In this document: one piece after another, positions 43,182-51,857 of the stretch
Position numbering within the stretch: the first letter of the stretch is position 1
Layout of the letters: each line of letters starts with the position of its first letter
Source: Aequoribacter sp049615385
GTDB taxonomy: Bacteria; Pseudomonadota; Gammaproteobacteria; Pseudomonadales; Halieaceae
Assembly (NCBI RefSeq): GCF_049615385.1
Contig: NZ_JBMZFL010000001.1
DNA: 64,000 nt
Direction: 5' to 3' (one strand)
The notes under the pieces: model-generated
What the model saw: the letters and a program-made list of their open reading frames with translations, nothing else
What the model was told of the DNA's origin: nothing
The model's database searches: none
Made by a program: the position numbers and the translations under genes

Positions 43182-44206
43182 ATCCAAATTACAATCCGAC
43201 AAAGGCGATGTTGCGCCGAGACTTCACCGAGTACCGGAGTTCTTTCTTAGTCACGCCAATTGTGATGGCCGCATTCTTGGCGGTCGTCGCGTGGGGTGGT
43301 GCGCTGTTCGCCAGTCAATTTTCTGATTGGGAGGAGGGTATTGGCTGGTTTGTTGCGAATCAAATCCCCGATGCGCAGGTTGATATTGAGATACGCTCAT
43401 CCAGTGATCGGGCGGATGGATTTGTTTTGGGTGATTGGGTATACCCCGACGCAGAGGCTGAGAGTGTTGAGGATTCCCAGTGGGATTTTTCTGCAGATTG
43501 GACCTTCAGCACGCCAACTAGCCCCACAGGCGTCAATGAGTTTAACGATGGGAAAGAGTTTCACGAGGTGTTAAACGCCTTGAATGTGATTTTTTTGTTG
43601 GTCTTGTGGACGATTTCTGTCAACTATCTATCCGGGAGTCTCTACAACGATCGACGTGATCGGAGCGTACTTTTTTGGCGCTCTATGCCTATAAGCGATC
43701 GTCGCGAGGTGCTCAGTAAGTACCTAACCATTGGTCTTGCAGTCCCCGTCGTTTACGCAATGATTTCGATCCTCACTCAGCTCGTAATCGTCGCGGCGGG
43801 CGCCTTTTTCTTAGTCCGAACCGCCACGCCGCTCGAACAAGTGTCAGGTTTTAGTTGGCTGAGTATTGCTGAGATTTTCCGGAATACTCTACTGAAGTTA
43901 CCCGTGATGATTGCCATGACCTTTCCCTTGTATGCGTGGAGCTTTGTTGCCTCGGCCTGGGCTAAAAATTCACCGGTATTGTGGATGTTTGGCCTTCCCG
44001 CTGGCGCTATCTTTGCGGAACGGTGGCTGTTGGGAAGCTCCTGGCTGGCCGAGCGAGTGGCGCGTTGCTTACCCGGCGGAGACGAGTATGACTCTCTACT
44101 AGAAATGTTCCAAGCGACTTGGCCCGAGCAGGTCGCGGGTGTCGTCGTCGGTGTCGGATTGCTGATCCTAGCAGCGAAAGTCAGGCGCTACCGGCTCGAG
44201 CTGTGA
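43178..44206 (+). CDS. ABC-2 type permease
   Basis: The 342-residue protein has a first membrane segment (about 25-47) and a large polar extracytoplasmic loop (about 48-135). About five further segments follow, the usual fold of ABC-2 permeases. The TISVNYLSGSLYNDRRDRSVLFWRSMPISDRREVLSKYLTIG stretch, quoted in part as DRRDRSVLFWRSMPIS, is the conserved cytosolic coupling region. It ends the GIN-GntR-ABC operon; no gene follows on this strand until aceA. Confidence 0.88.
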   Translation: MNPNYNPTKAMLRRDFTEYRSSFLVTPIVMAAFLAVVAWGGALFASQFSDWEEGIGWFVANQIPDAQVDIEIRSSSDRADGFVLGDWVYPDAEAESVEDSQWDFSADWTFSTPTSPTGVNEFNDGKEFHEVLNALNVIFLLVLWTISVNYLSGSLYNDRRDRSVLFWRSMPISDRREVLSKYLTIGLAVPVVYAMISILTQLVIVAAGAFFLVRTATPLEQVSGFSWLSIAEIFRNTLLKLPVMIAMTFPLYAWSFVASAWAKNSPVLWMFGLPAGAIFAERWLLGSSWLAERVARCLPGGDEYDSLLEMFQATWPEQVAGVVVGVGLLILAAKVRRYRLEL

Positions 44207-44225
44207 ATTCATGATGTGAATACTA

Positions 44226-44336
44226 AAAATCAAATCTATTGATTTTATTTATACCCTCTGCCGGCCTAGCATGTCCCTGACAAGACAGCTAGGCCAAGCC
44301 TAGATTAGACTCAACCGGCAACCGCAGAGGTGAACA
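44226..44336 (+). promoter_or_regulatory. Structured leader of aceA
   Basis: The 130-base gap before aceA is full of inverted repeats. AAAATCAA (44226-44233) pairs with TTGATTTT (44239-44246), an operator-like palindrome. CCTCTGC (44255-44261) can pair with GCAGAGG (44324-44330), which contains the aceA ribosome-binding site. GGCCTAGC (44263-44270) pairs with GCTAGGCC (44288-44295), while CTAGGC (44289-44294) can instead pair with GCCTAG (44298-44303). These choices exclude each other, as in an RNA switch. Protein binding to DNA is the alternative reading. No promoter boxes are clear. Confidence 0.5.
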
Positions 44337-45935
44337 ATGAGCCAATATAAAGAAACCGTAGAACAATTCGCTAATCTTATCGGTCAGCAGGCAGGAACTT
44401 GGGACGCCATTAGCCCAGAGTATGCTGCTCGTATGGCGGTGCAGAACCGCTTTCGTACAGGCTTGGATATCGCGCGTTACACCGCCGATATAATGCGTCA
44501 GGATATGGCCGAGTACGATGCAGACAGCAGTCAGTACACGCAGTCCTTAGGTTGCTGGCACGGCTTTGTCGGACAGCAAAAACTCATTGCGATTAAAAAG
44601 CATCATGGTACAACCAGCAAGCGCTACCTGTATCTGTCGGGTTGGATGATTGCTGCCTTGCGTTCGGAGTTCGGACCGTTACCCGACCAATCAATGCATG
44701 AAAAAACCTCAGTGCCAGCATTGATCGAAGAACTGTACACCTTTTTGCGTCAGGCTGATGCACGTGAATTGGGCCACCTGTTCCACGAGTTGGATGCAGC
44801 GCGTGCCAGCGGTGATGCCGCAGCAGAACAAGCAGCTCAGGACAAGATCGATAACTACGAAACACACGTAGTGCCAATCGTAGCCGATATCGATGCTGGA
44901 TTTGGTAACGAAGAAGCGACTTACCTGCTCGCCAAGAAAATGATTGAAGCGGGTGCCTGTGCAATCCAAATCGAAAACCAGGTATCAGATGCCAAGCAGT
45001 GTGGCCACCAAGACGGTAAAGTGACCGTTCCTCACGAAGATTTTTTGGCCAAAATCAATGCAGTACGTTACGCGTTCTTAGAGCTCGGTGTACCCAATGG
45101 CGTCATCGTAGCGCGTACCGATTCCTTGGGTGCCGGCTTGACTCAGAAGATTCCAGTCAGTACCCAAGCAGGTGATCTGGCGTCAAAATACAATGCCTTC
45201 TTAGAAGTCGAACCTGTTATGAGCGCAGATGACGTCAACGAGGGCGATGTTATTTTGAAGCAGAACGGTGCTTTGGTGCGACCTGTTCGCCTGCCCAACG
45301 GCTTGTACCGTTTTAAAGCGGGTACGGGTGAAGCGCGTTGTGTTTTGGATTGTATTACCAGCCTGCAGAACGGTGCTGATTTGCTTTGGATTGAAACCGA
45401 GAAGCCGCACGTTGGCCAGATTGGCGGGATGGTAAACGAAATTCGCAAAGTCATTCCAAACGCGAAGCTGGTGTACAACAACAGCCCCTCATTTAACTGG
45501 ACGCTAAATTTCCGTCAGCAAGTTTTTGATGCGTGGAGTGCAGAGGGCAAAGATCTGTCGGCTTACGATCGCAACGGATTGATGAGCGTTGATTATGACA
45601 ATTCAGAGTTGGCCGTTGAGGCAGATCGATGGATTCAGTCATTCCAGGCGGATGCATCACGTGAAGCGGGTATTTTCCACCACTTGATTACCTTGCCGAC
45701 TTACCACACGGCGGCACTGTCAACGGACATCCTAGCGCAGGGGTACTTTGGTGAAGAGGGAATGCTGGCCTATGTGCGTGGCGTTCAGCGTCAAGAGATT
45801 CGCCGCGGTATTGCCTGCGTCAAACACCAAGATATGGCAGGCTCAAACATGGGCGATGATCACAAAGAGTATTTCTCTGGTGAAGCCGCTCTAAAAGCAT
45901 CGGGTAAAGACAATACGATGAACCAGTTCTCTTAA
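44337..45935 (+). CDS. aceA: Isocitrate lyase (532-residue type)
   Basis: The enzyme splits isocitrate to glyoxylate and succinate, the first step of the glyoxylate shunt needed for growth on acetate or fatty acids. The catalytic Cys222 lies in DAKQCGHQDGK, the family's K(K/Q)CGH motif. DIDAGFGNEEATYLL binds the metal and IVARTDSLGA follows. The length matches the long isocitrate lyases of Pseudomonas and Acinetobacter, not the 434-residue E. coli form. Malate synthase is not in the window. It is flanked by a structured leader and a bidirectional terminator. Confidence 0.95.
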   Translation: MSQYKETVEQFANLIGQQAGTWDAISPEYAARMAVQNRFRTGLDIARYTADIMRQDMAEYDADSSQYTQSLGCWHGFVGQQKLIAIKKHHGTTSKRYLYLSGWMIAALRSEFGPLPDQSMHEKTSVPALIEELYTFLRQADARELGHLFHELDAARASGDAAAEQAAQDKIDNYETHVVPIVADIDAGFGNEEATYLLAKKMIEAGACAIQIENQVSDAKQCGHQDGKVTVPHEDFLAKINAVRYAFLELGVPNGVIVARTDSLGAGLTQKIPVSTQAGDLASKYNAFLEVEPVMSADDVNEGDVILKQNGALVRPVRLPNGLYRFKAGTGEARCVLDCITSLQNGADLLWIETEKPHVGQIGGMVNEIRKVIPNAKLVYNNSPSFNWTLNFRQQVFDAWSAEGKDLSAYDRNGLMSVDYDNSELAVEADRWIQSFQADASREAGIFHHLITLPTYHTAALSTDILAQGYFGEEGMLAYVRGVQRQEIRRGIACVKHQDMAGSNMGDDHKEYFSGEAALKASGKDNTMNQFS

Positions 45936-45952
45936 CCGCTTGGTCTCAGAAC

Positions 45953-45984
45953 AAAAAAGGGGCGCCTATTGGCGCCCCTTTTTT
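45953..45984. terminator. Bidirectional terminator between aceA and metY
   Basis: GGGGCGCC and GGCGCCCC form an 8-bp GC stem with a TATT loop, flanked by AAAAAA (45953-45958) on one side and TTTTTT on the other. It therefore works as a factor-independent terminator in both directions and lies between the convergent stops of aceA and metY. Confidence 0.93.
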
Positions 45985-45996
45985 TATGGCAGTGAG

Positions 45997-47274
45997 TTAC
46001 GCTTGAGAAGCCGCTAGCGCCTGGTCGATATCGGCCAGGATGTCATCGATGTGTTCGATACCGATGGACAAGCGCACCATGGCTTCGCTTACACCGGCCG
46101 AGGCGAGTTCTTCAGCATTCAACTGGCGGTGAGTCGTAGTGGCGGGGTGGCAAGCCAGTGACTTTGCGTCGCCGATATTGACCAAGCGCAGAATGAGCTG
46201 CAAGGCATCAATGAACTTAGCCCCCGCGTCTTTACCACCTTTAATACCGAAGCTAAGAATGCCCGAGGCCTTACCTCCACAAATTTTCTGGCACGTTTGG
46301 TGATACGGAGAGTCCGGAAGCGCGGCATAGTTAACCCACTCGACCGCGGGGTGTTGCTCAAGATGCGCTGCGACCGCCTCGGTATTCTCACAGTGGCGTT
46401 CCATTCGAAGGGCGAGTGTCTCTAGGCCTTGCATGATCTGAAAAGCCGATTGCGCTGACAACGCAGCGCCGGTATTACGCAAGGGCACAACACGGCAACG
46501 GCCAATGAAAGCTGCGGGTCCTAAAGCCTCGGTGTAGACCACGCCATGATACGATGGATCGGGCTCGTTCAGAATTTTGAAGCGATCTTTATTTCCAGCC
46601 CAATCGAACTTTCCTGAATCCACGATGGCGCCGCCAATAGTTGTACCGTGCCCGCCGATGTATTTGGTTAATGAGTGAACCGCGATGTCGGCGCCATGAT
46701 CGAACACGCGGCACAAAAGAGGTGTTGCCACGGTGTTATCGACGATCAAGGGTACGCCGGCCGCATGCGCGATATCGGCCCAGCGCCTAATGTCCACAAT
46801 GTTGCCGGCGGGGTTGCCGATTGATTCGCAAAACAGAGCGCGGGTATTGTCATCGATAAGCGAGGCAATTTTATCGAAATCGTCAGCTGCCACGAAGCGA
46901 GTTTCTATACCCTGCCGTGGAAAGGTATGAGCAAATAAATTGTAGGTGCCGCCATACAATTGTGAAGTGCTCACGATATTGGTTCCAACCTCAGCGATTG
47001 CCTCGATAGCGTAGCGGATCGCCGCCATGCCAGAGGCTACCGCGAGTGCACCAACACCACCTTCTAATGCCGCTAAGCGTGCTTCAAGAACAGCGTTGGT
47101 AGGGTTCATGATGCGGCTGTAGATGTTGCCCGGAACCTTAAGATCAAACAAATCCGCACCGTGCTGCGTGTCATTGAAGGTATAAGACGTCGTTTGGTAG
47201 ATCGGTGTTGTGGCGGCGTTTGTCGCTGGGTCGCCGTCGTAGCCTGTGTGCAGTGCAATGGTTTCTGGTTTCAT
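45997..47274 (-). CDS. metY: O-acetylhomoserine aminocarboxypropyltransferase (sulfhydrylase)
   Basis: The 425-residue PLP enzyme makes homocysteine from O-acetylhomoserine and sulfide. The N-terminus ETIALHTGYDGDPATNAATTPIYQTTSY and YSRIMNPTNAVLEARLAALEGG are typical of the Cys/Met metabolism family. The PLP Lys is in HSLTKYIGGHGTTIGG. Length and the GHGTTIGG motif favour MetY over MetB/MetC or MetZ. It is cytosolic, transcribed alone and divergent from sstT. Confidence 0.92.
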   Translation of the reverse strand: MKPETIALHTGYDGDPATNAATTPIYQTTSYTFNDTQHGADLFDLKVPGNIYSRIMNPTNAVLEARLAALEGGVGALAVASGMAAIRYAIEAIAEVGTNIVSTSQLYGGTYNLFAHTFPRQGIETRFVAADDFDKIASLIDDNTRALFCESIGNPAGNIVDIRRWADIAHAAGVPLIVDNTVATPLLCRVFDHGADIAVHSLTKYIGGHGTTIGGAIVDSGKFDWAGNKDRFKILNEPDPSYHGVVYTEALGPAAFIGRCRVVPLRNTGAALSAQSAFQIMQGLETLALRMERHCENTEAVAAHLEQHPAVEWVNYAALPDSPYHQTCQKICGGKASGILSFGIKGGKDAGAKFIDALQLILRLVNIGDAKSLACHPATTTHRQLNAEELASAGVSEAMVRLSIGIEHIDDILADIDQALAASQA

Positions 47275-47392
47275 GATTCAAGTCCTCTTCCAAAGAGAGC
47301 AACACTAACAGATCTGGGGAAAATCGCTACACTCATGCGCATTGTTTCAGGCCTGTGTTATGCTCGCGGTCATTATTACTCTTGGGGTTGTT

Positions 47393-48601
47393 ATGGCGCT
47401 GTTTGATTCTAAAGGTCTCGTTTTTCGCATCGCTATGGGCGTTGTTCTCGGTGCTGTGTTGGGTGTGTTGGCTCCCGACCTTGGACAGCAGGCTGGAATT
47501 CTTGGTGAATTATTTGTGGGTTTACTGAAAGCCATCGCGCCCATGTTGGTATTGGTTTTAGTGACCTCGGCCCTAGCGAATTTGGAGCGCAGTCAAACGT
47601 CGCGCCCAGCGATAAGCCTTACTTTGTTGTTGTATCTTTTAGGTACTGTTGGAGCCGCGATCGTGGCCTTACTGTTGAGTGTGGCATTTCCTCAGCAGCT
47701 GCATTTGTTGAGCGCGGTTGATGGCAATCCGCCAGGTTCGGTGCTAGTGGTATTAGCCGATGTGCTCAGACGTATGGTAGATAACCCCATAAGAGCCTTG
47801 ATCGAAGCCAATTTCCTCGCCTGTCTCGTTTGGGGTGTCTTATTTGGCTTAAGCTTTCGCAGTGCGCCCCAAAGTCTTCGTCACGGTCTCTCTGCGGTCT
47901 CGGCGCGTTTGACTGAAATCGTACGCTGGATCATCCAGCTTGCACCGGTCGGCATTTTTGGGTTGGTGAGTCTAACTGTGGCTCAAGTTGGCGTCGATGC
48001 GCTGATGGATTACCTCAATCTCGCTCTGCTCTTAGTCGCTGCTATGCTGTTGGTGGCTTTCGGCGTTAATGCACTGATCGTAGCCTTGTTGACGAGGAAA
48101 AACCCTTACCCCCTGATACTTGCCTGTCTAAGAGACTCTGGTATCACGGCTTTTTTCACGCGTTCATCTGCCGCTAATATTCCGGTGAATTTGGCCTTGT
48201 CCGAACGACTTGGACTGCCCAGCTCGCTGTATAGCGTGACGATACCCGTGGGCGCCACCATCAATATGGCAGGCGCGGCGATTACCATTACGGTGCTGAC
48301 TTTAGCTGCGGTGAATACACTGGGTATCGAGGTTGGACTGGTGAGCAGTTTACTCTTGTGTATTGTCGCGGCACTTGCGGCATGTGGTGCCAGTGGTGTT
48401 CCGTCTGGAAGCCTGCTGCTGATTCCCTTGGCTTGCGGATTGTTTGGCATATCGGCGGATGTGGCCATGCAAGTGGTCGCAGTAGGCTTCGTGATTAGTG
48501 TGGTGCAAGACAGTGCGGAAACTGCCCTCAATAGCAGCACAGATGTCGTCTTTACTGCTACGGTGAGTGAGCGTCTGGGTTTGACTTGTGAAGTTGACTA
48601 G
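47393..48601 (+). CDS. sstT: Serine/threonine:sodium symporter SstT
   Basis: ATG 47393 (MALFDSKGLVF) is the start closest to the family; the frame is open from 47342, and GGGG lies just upstream. The 402-residue protein has the dicarboxylate/amino acid:cation symporter fold with 8 helices and two hairpins. FFTRSSAANIPVN and GATINMAGAAITITVLTLAAVN match SstT closely, as does DSAETALNSSTDVVFTA near the end. It imports serine and threonine with sodium. Its last 44 bases overlap the 3' end of btuF on the other strand. Confidence 0.92.
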   Translation: MALFDSKGLVFRIAMGVVLGAVLGVLAPDLGQQAGILGELFVGLLKAIAPMLVLVLVTSALANLERSQTSRPAISLTLLLYLLGTVGAAIVALLLSVAFPQQLHLLSAVDGNPPGSVLVVLADVLRRMVDNPIRALIEANFLACLVWGVLFGLSFRSAPQSLRHGLSAVSARLTEIVRWIIQLAPVGIFGLVSLTVAQVGVDALMDYLNLALLLVAAMLLVAFGVNALIVALLTRKNPYPLILACLRDSGITAFFTRSSAANIPVNLALSERLGLPSSLYSVTIPVGATINMAGAAITITVLTLAAVNTLGIEVGLVSSLLLCIVAALAACGASGVPSGSLLLIPLACGLFGISADVAMQVVAVGFVISVVQDSAETALNSSTDVVFTATVSERLGLTCEVD

Positions 48602-49463
48602 ACCAGGCACAGATCTGTGCAAGCCCCTCTAATAGGCGCGGCGTTGGCCGCTGCATAAGGTCGGGGTTAAGCGCATGCAAGGCATTCTGTTTTACCGCGT
48701 TAATACTGCGATAGTGTGACCACCGCTCGAGCCACGCCGGGCGTTCGTTGCCCAGGCCGCTCGCAACGATTAGGTCAGGGTTTGCAGCGATAATGCTTTC
48801 GACGTTCAGCGTCGGCGCGACACTGGGGGCTTCGGCAAAGACGTTGTATAAACCACAACGTGAAAAGACGTCGTTGACAATATGCAGGCCATTCAAGGTT
48901 TGAATAGGATCGTTCCATATTTGGTAAAACACGGTGGCCGTCGCCTTGCGTCGAGGAAACTCAGCAAGCACTCGGTCAAATGTGTAGAGAACCGATACTT
49001 CCTGCTCAGCCAGTCCTCCAAGTTTGACGAAGTCGTTTATGTTGTCTTGAATGTCCTCTAGCGTTTTGGGTTCACTGACGTAAATGGGGATGCCGAGAGC
49101 GTCCAATTTTGCCTTCGATTCGTAACTGATCCCGCTGCCCCAAGTGATGATCAAGTCCGCTTGTAACTGGATTAGAGCCTCCAGATTCAGATTGTTGTAT
49201 CCCCCGACTCGCGGCAGGGCTTTAGCTTGCTCTGGGTAATCCGCGTGCGCTACGGTGGCTACTATCCGATCGCCCAAGCCCGCTGCAAACAGGTTCTCGG
49301 TGATGTGCGGGGAAAGCGATACGATCCGCTGCGCGTGTTGTTCGAGAACAACGACTAGCCCCGTGTCGTCAGTGACCTCAACCCGTGCGTAAGCACTTGG
49401 TAATGTCAATGACAGGCAACAAGCGGCTGTTACTGCGGCGGTCATCAGAGAACGCAATATCAT
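48558..49463 (-). CDS. btuF: Vitamin B12 ABC transporter, periplasmic binding protein BtuF
   Basis: A 301-residue protein with a Sec signal (about 1-26) and a class III substrate-binding fold, two lobes joined by a rigid helix. RIVSLSPHITENLFAAGLGDRIVATVAHADYPEQAKALPRVGGY is the N-lobe start typical of cobalamin/siderophore receptors, shown here by RIVSLSPHITENLFAAGLG. LNVESIIAANPDLIVASG is the C-lobe counterpart. It would hand cobalamin to BtuCD. It is the last gene of the btu operon, overlapping btuD by 4 bases. Its 3' end runs 44 bases into sstT. Confidence 0.9.
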   Translation of the reverse strand: MILRSLMTAAVTAACCLSLTLPSAYARVEVTDDTGLVVVLEQHAQRIVSLSPHITENLFAAGLGDRIVATVAHADYPEQAKALPRVGGYNNLNLEALIQLQADLIITWGSGISYESKAKLDALGIPIYVSEPKTLEDIQDNINDFVKLGGLAEQEVSVLYTFDRVLAEFPRRKATATVFYQIWNDPIQTLNGLHIVNDVFSRCGLYNVFAEAPSVAPTLNVESIIAANPDLIVASGLGNERPAWLERWSHYRSINAVKQNALHALNPDLMQRPTPRLLEGLAQICAWSSQLHKSNPDAHSP

Positions 49464-50251
49464 AAGGGAATAGCCCAGGGCGTCTTAGTCGTAGGGTGCG
49501 ACACGATTTCCACTGAAACGCCAAACACGTTCTCAAATAGAGCTGGGCTCATGACCTCATCGGGGCTGGCATTAGCCACACAGTACCCTTGGTTGAGAAC
49601 CAAGATTCGGTCACTCAACTGGGCCAATAAGTTGGCGTCATGCAGACTGATGACAATACTCAAACCCCGGTGAGCCAAGGTTCTTAAATACGATTTGATC
49701 GTATCAATGTAGCCGATGTCGATGCTACTGAAAGGCTCATCAAGCAACAGGGTGCAACCGGTTAATGCCGCTGTCGTTTGCTCGATCTGCACCAGACAGC
49801 GAGCCAATTGGCAGCGTTGCTGTTCGCCGCCGGATAGCTGCGTATAAGGCTGATCTTGAAGTGCCTGTAAGCCGCAAACATCCAGCACTCGATGGATGCA
49901 TGAGCGATCGAAGTCCTGCCCTGTGCTGTGAGGGCTTCGGCCCATCGATACAACCTCGTCGACACTGAAATCGAAATCAAGTCGTGTGTATTGAGGCATC
50001 ACGCTTACGATTTTAGCGCGCTCGTCCAAAGGCCACTCATGCATCGCCTTTCCTTGCAGCCTCACGTGACCGGTGGTGGGCTCTAGCTCACCGGTCAGGG
50101 CTCTGAGTAAGGTGGTTTTGCCTGCGCCATTAGGCCCCATCAAGCCAAGGATTTCGCCCGGAAAGAGATTAACGGATAAGCTGTGTAAGCGTGTCTTGCC
50201 GCTAATCGCGACGCTGATTTCGGATGCTGAAATGACCGTTTGATTAGGCAT
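49460..50251 (-). CDS. btuD: Vitamin B12 ABC transporter ATPase BtuD
   Basis: ATG 50251 (MPNQTVISASEI) follows AGGA and is preferred over GTG 50263. The 263-residue ATPase has Walker A GPNGAGKTT, signature LSGGEQQRC, Walker B TLLLDEPFSS and switch His in SLHDANLL. It belongs to the FecE/BtuD/HmuV group. The B12 assignment comes from the riboswitch-led operon with btuB and cobO. It overlaps btuC upstream and btuF downstream. Confidence 0.9.
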   Translation of the reverse strand: MPNQTVISASEISVAISGKTRLHSLSVNLFPGEILGLMGPNGAGKTTLLRALTGELEPTTGHVRLQGKAMHEWPLDERAKIVSVMPQYTRLDFDFSVDEVVSMGRSPHSTGQDFDRSCIHRVLDVCGLQALQDQPYTQLSGGEQQRCQLARCLVQIEQTTAALTGCTLLLDEPFSSIDIGYIDTIKSYLRTLAHRGLSIVISLHDANLLAQLSDRILVLNQGYCVANASPDEVMSPALFENVFGVSVEIVSHPTTKTPWAIPL

Positions 50252-51257
50252 GCGTCCTACCACGATTCAACAGATACAGAAAGAACGGTACGCCAAGCAG
50301 GGCGGTGATCACTCCCGCCGGTAATTCCACTGGCGCGAGTACCGTGCGTGCAATAGTATCGGCGCAGATAAGCAGAAAAGCCCCCAACGCGCTGGCGGCA
50401 GGAATTAGCCGTGTGTGGCTCGGGCCGAAGAGGAGTCGCGCCATGTGCGGAACAATGAGCCCGATGAAGGCGATGGTGCCCCCCATCGCAACCGACGTGC
50501 ATACCGCAATTGCTACGGCGATGATCAGCGCGTTACGAACGTTCGAGACGTCGATGCCGAGATAACGCGCCTGTGAATCTCCAAGTAACATAACATTGAG
50601 TGCTTTGCGGTAATGCAAGGCCGCTGCCATTAACAAAAGGGCCGGTCCTGCTACGACCGCTACGCGCTCAAAATTTGCCGAGTCCAGGCCGCCCATACGC
50701 CACAGCGAAATTTGCCGCAAGGCGGCATTATCGGCGAAAAAGTCCATGAGGTTGCCCAAGCTGCCCGCCAGAGCCGTGATCGCAATGCCCGCGAGTAGCA
50801 TGGTGCTCACAGAGAAGTCGCTGCCTCTTTTAGCCAGTTGATACACCAGATAGCTGGCGGCTAGACCGCCAACGAAGGCGCCGACACTGACGGTCGTGAG
50901 GGACATCAAGCCCACGCCAGTGGCGCTGAACAGGACAATGGCAAGGCTCGCACCCAGTGAGGCTCCAGCGGTGACGCCGATCAGAGAAGGGTCCGCCAAG
51001 GGATTGCGGAATAGTGCTTGCATGACAACACCACCGAGCGCCAGTATGGCGCCAACCAGCCCCGCTAACAGTACCCTTGGAAGCCGCAGTTCCATAACGA
51101 TGAGCCGGGCACTCTGGTGATCAGGGCGAGCGATGTCGAAAAGAGACGCAAGACCAATATCAATGGTACCCGTGAACAGAGCCGCAACGCCGGCCCCAAG
51201 CAAGAGTATCGCCAGTGCCAGCAGTGTTGTCGGCTGTGCTTGTTTAGTAATCCACAC
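50244..51257 (-). CDS. btuC: Vitamin B12 ABC transporter permease BtuC
   Basis: GTG 51257 overlaps the cobO stop by 14 bases and gives 337 residues, the usual FecCD/BtuC length; the frame is open 30 codons farther upstream, within cobO. About ten membrane helices are present. The family motifs include MELRLPRVLLAGLVGAILALGG, FRNPLADPSLIGVTAGASLGA, and GTIAFIGLIVPHMARLLFG. The last is the loop that contacts the ATPase. It is predicted to import cobalamin across the inner membrane. Confidence 0.92.
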   Translation of the reverse strand: MWITKQAQPTTLLALAILLLGAGVAALFTGTIDIGLASLFDIARPDHQSARLIVMELRLPRVLLAGLVGAILALGGVVMQALFRNPLADPSLIGVTAGASLGASLAIVLFSATGVGLMSLTTVSVGAFVGGLAASYLVYQLAKRGSDFSVSTMLLAGIAITALAGSLGNLMDFFADNAALRQISLWRMGGLDSANFERVAVVAGPALLLMAAALHYRKALNVMLLGDSQARYLGIDVSNVRNALIIAVAIAVCTSVAMGGTIAFIGLIVPHMARLLFGPSHTRLIPAASALGAFLLICADTIARTVLAPVELPAGVITALLGVPFFLYLLNRGRTHA

Positions 51258-51849
51258 CGTGACGAGCCTTGATCCCAGCCGTGTAGGCGTGCTTGATCTC
51301 TTTGACTTCCGATACGGTATCCATGATAGCTTGTAATGCCTTGCCACCGCCGCGGCCGGTTACTACCACGCTCTGTTCTCTAGGGCGTTGGGAAATGGTT
51401 GTCAGCACCTCGTCATGATTCAAGTAGTCAAACGACAGCATGTAGGTCAGTTCATCGAGGATGACAAGATCAAACGCTGGATTCGTCAGCATGCTTTTCG
51501 CTACCGCCCAGGTTCTCTCGGCGGCTGCGATGTCACCGCTTCGATCTTGAGTGTCCCACGTAAATCCTGTGCCCATTTGGTAAAACTCTACCTGGGGGCA
51601 GTGCTTGCGCAGGTACATTTCTTCCCCCGACAAGATGACACCTTTTATAAACTGAACAACGCCAACCTTTTGGTCGTATCCTAAAGCGCGCATTACCATG
51701 CCAAAGGCTGAGCTCGATTTGCCTTTGCCATCCCCGGTTAACAACAGCGCAATACCCCGTTCCTCGGTCGCTAGGGCGATGCTCGCGTCGACCGATGCTT
51801 TTTGTTTTTGCATCGCCTTTTTGTGCTTTTGCTCGCGTTGTTCAGACAT
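51244..51849 (-). CDS. cobO: Cob(I)alamin adenosyltransferase CobO/BtuR
   Basis: The 201-residue protein is the CobA/CobO/BtuR type of corrinoid adenosyltransferase, which makes adenosylcobalamin or adenosylcobyric acid. The P-loop is TGDGKGKSSSAFG (about 38-50), and DLVILDELTYMLSFDYL and VVTGRGGGKAL follow. The Lys/Gln-rich first 20 residues are usual for the family. No corrin-ring synthesis gene is nearby, so a salvage role is likely. It lies directly after btuB in the riboswitch-led operon. Confidence 0.93.
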   Translation of the reverse strand: MSEQREQKHKKAMQKQKASVDASIALATEERGIALLLTGDGKGKSSSAFGMVMRALGYDQKVGVVQFIKGVILSGEEMYLRKHCPQVEFYQMGTGFTWDTQDRSGDIAAAERTWAVAKSMLTNPAFDLVILDELTYMLSFDYLNHDEVLTTISQRPREQSVVVTGRGGGKALQAIMDTVSEVKEIKHAYTAGIKARHGVDY

Positions 51850-51857
51850 AAGGACCT

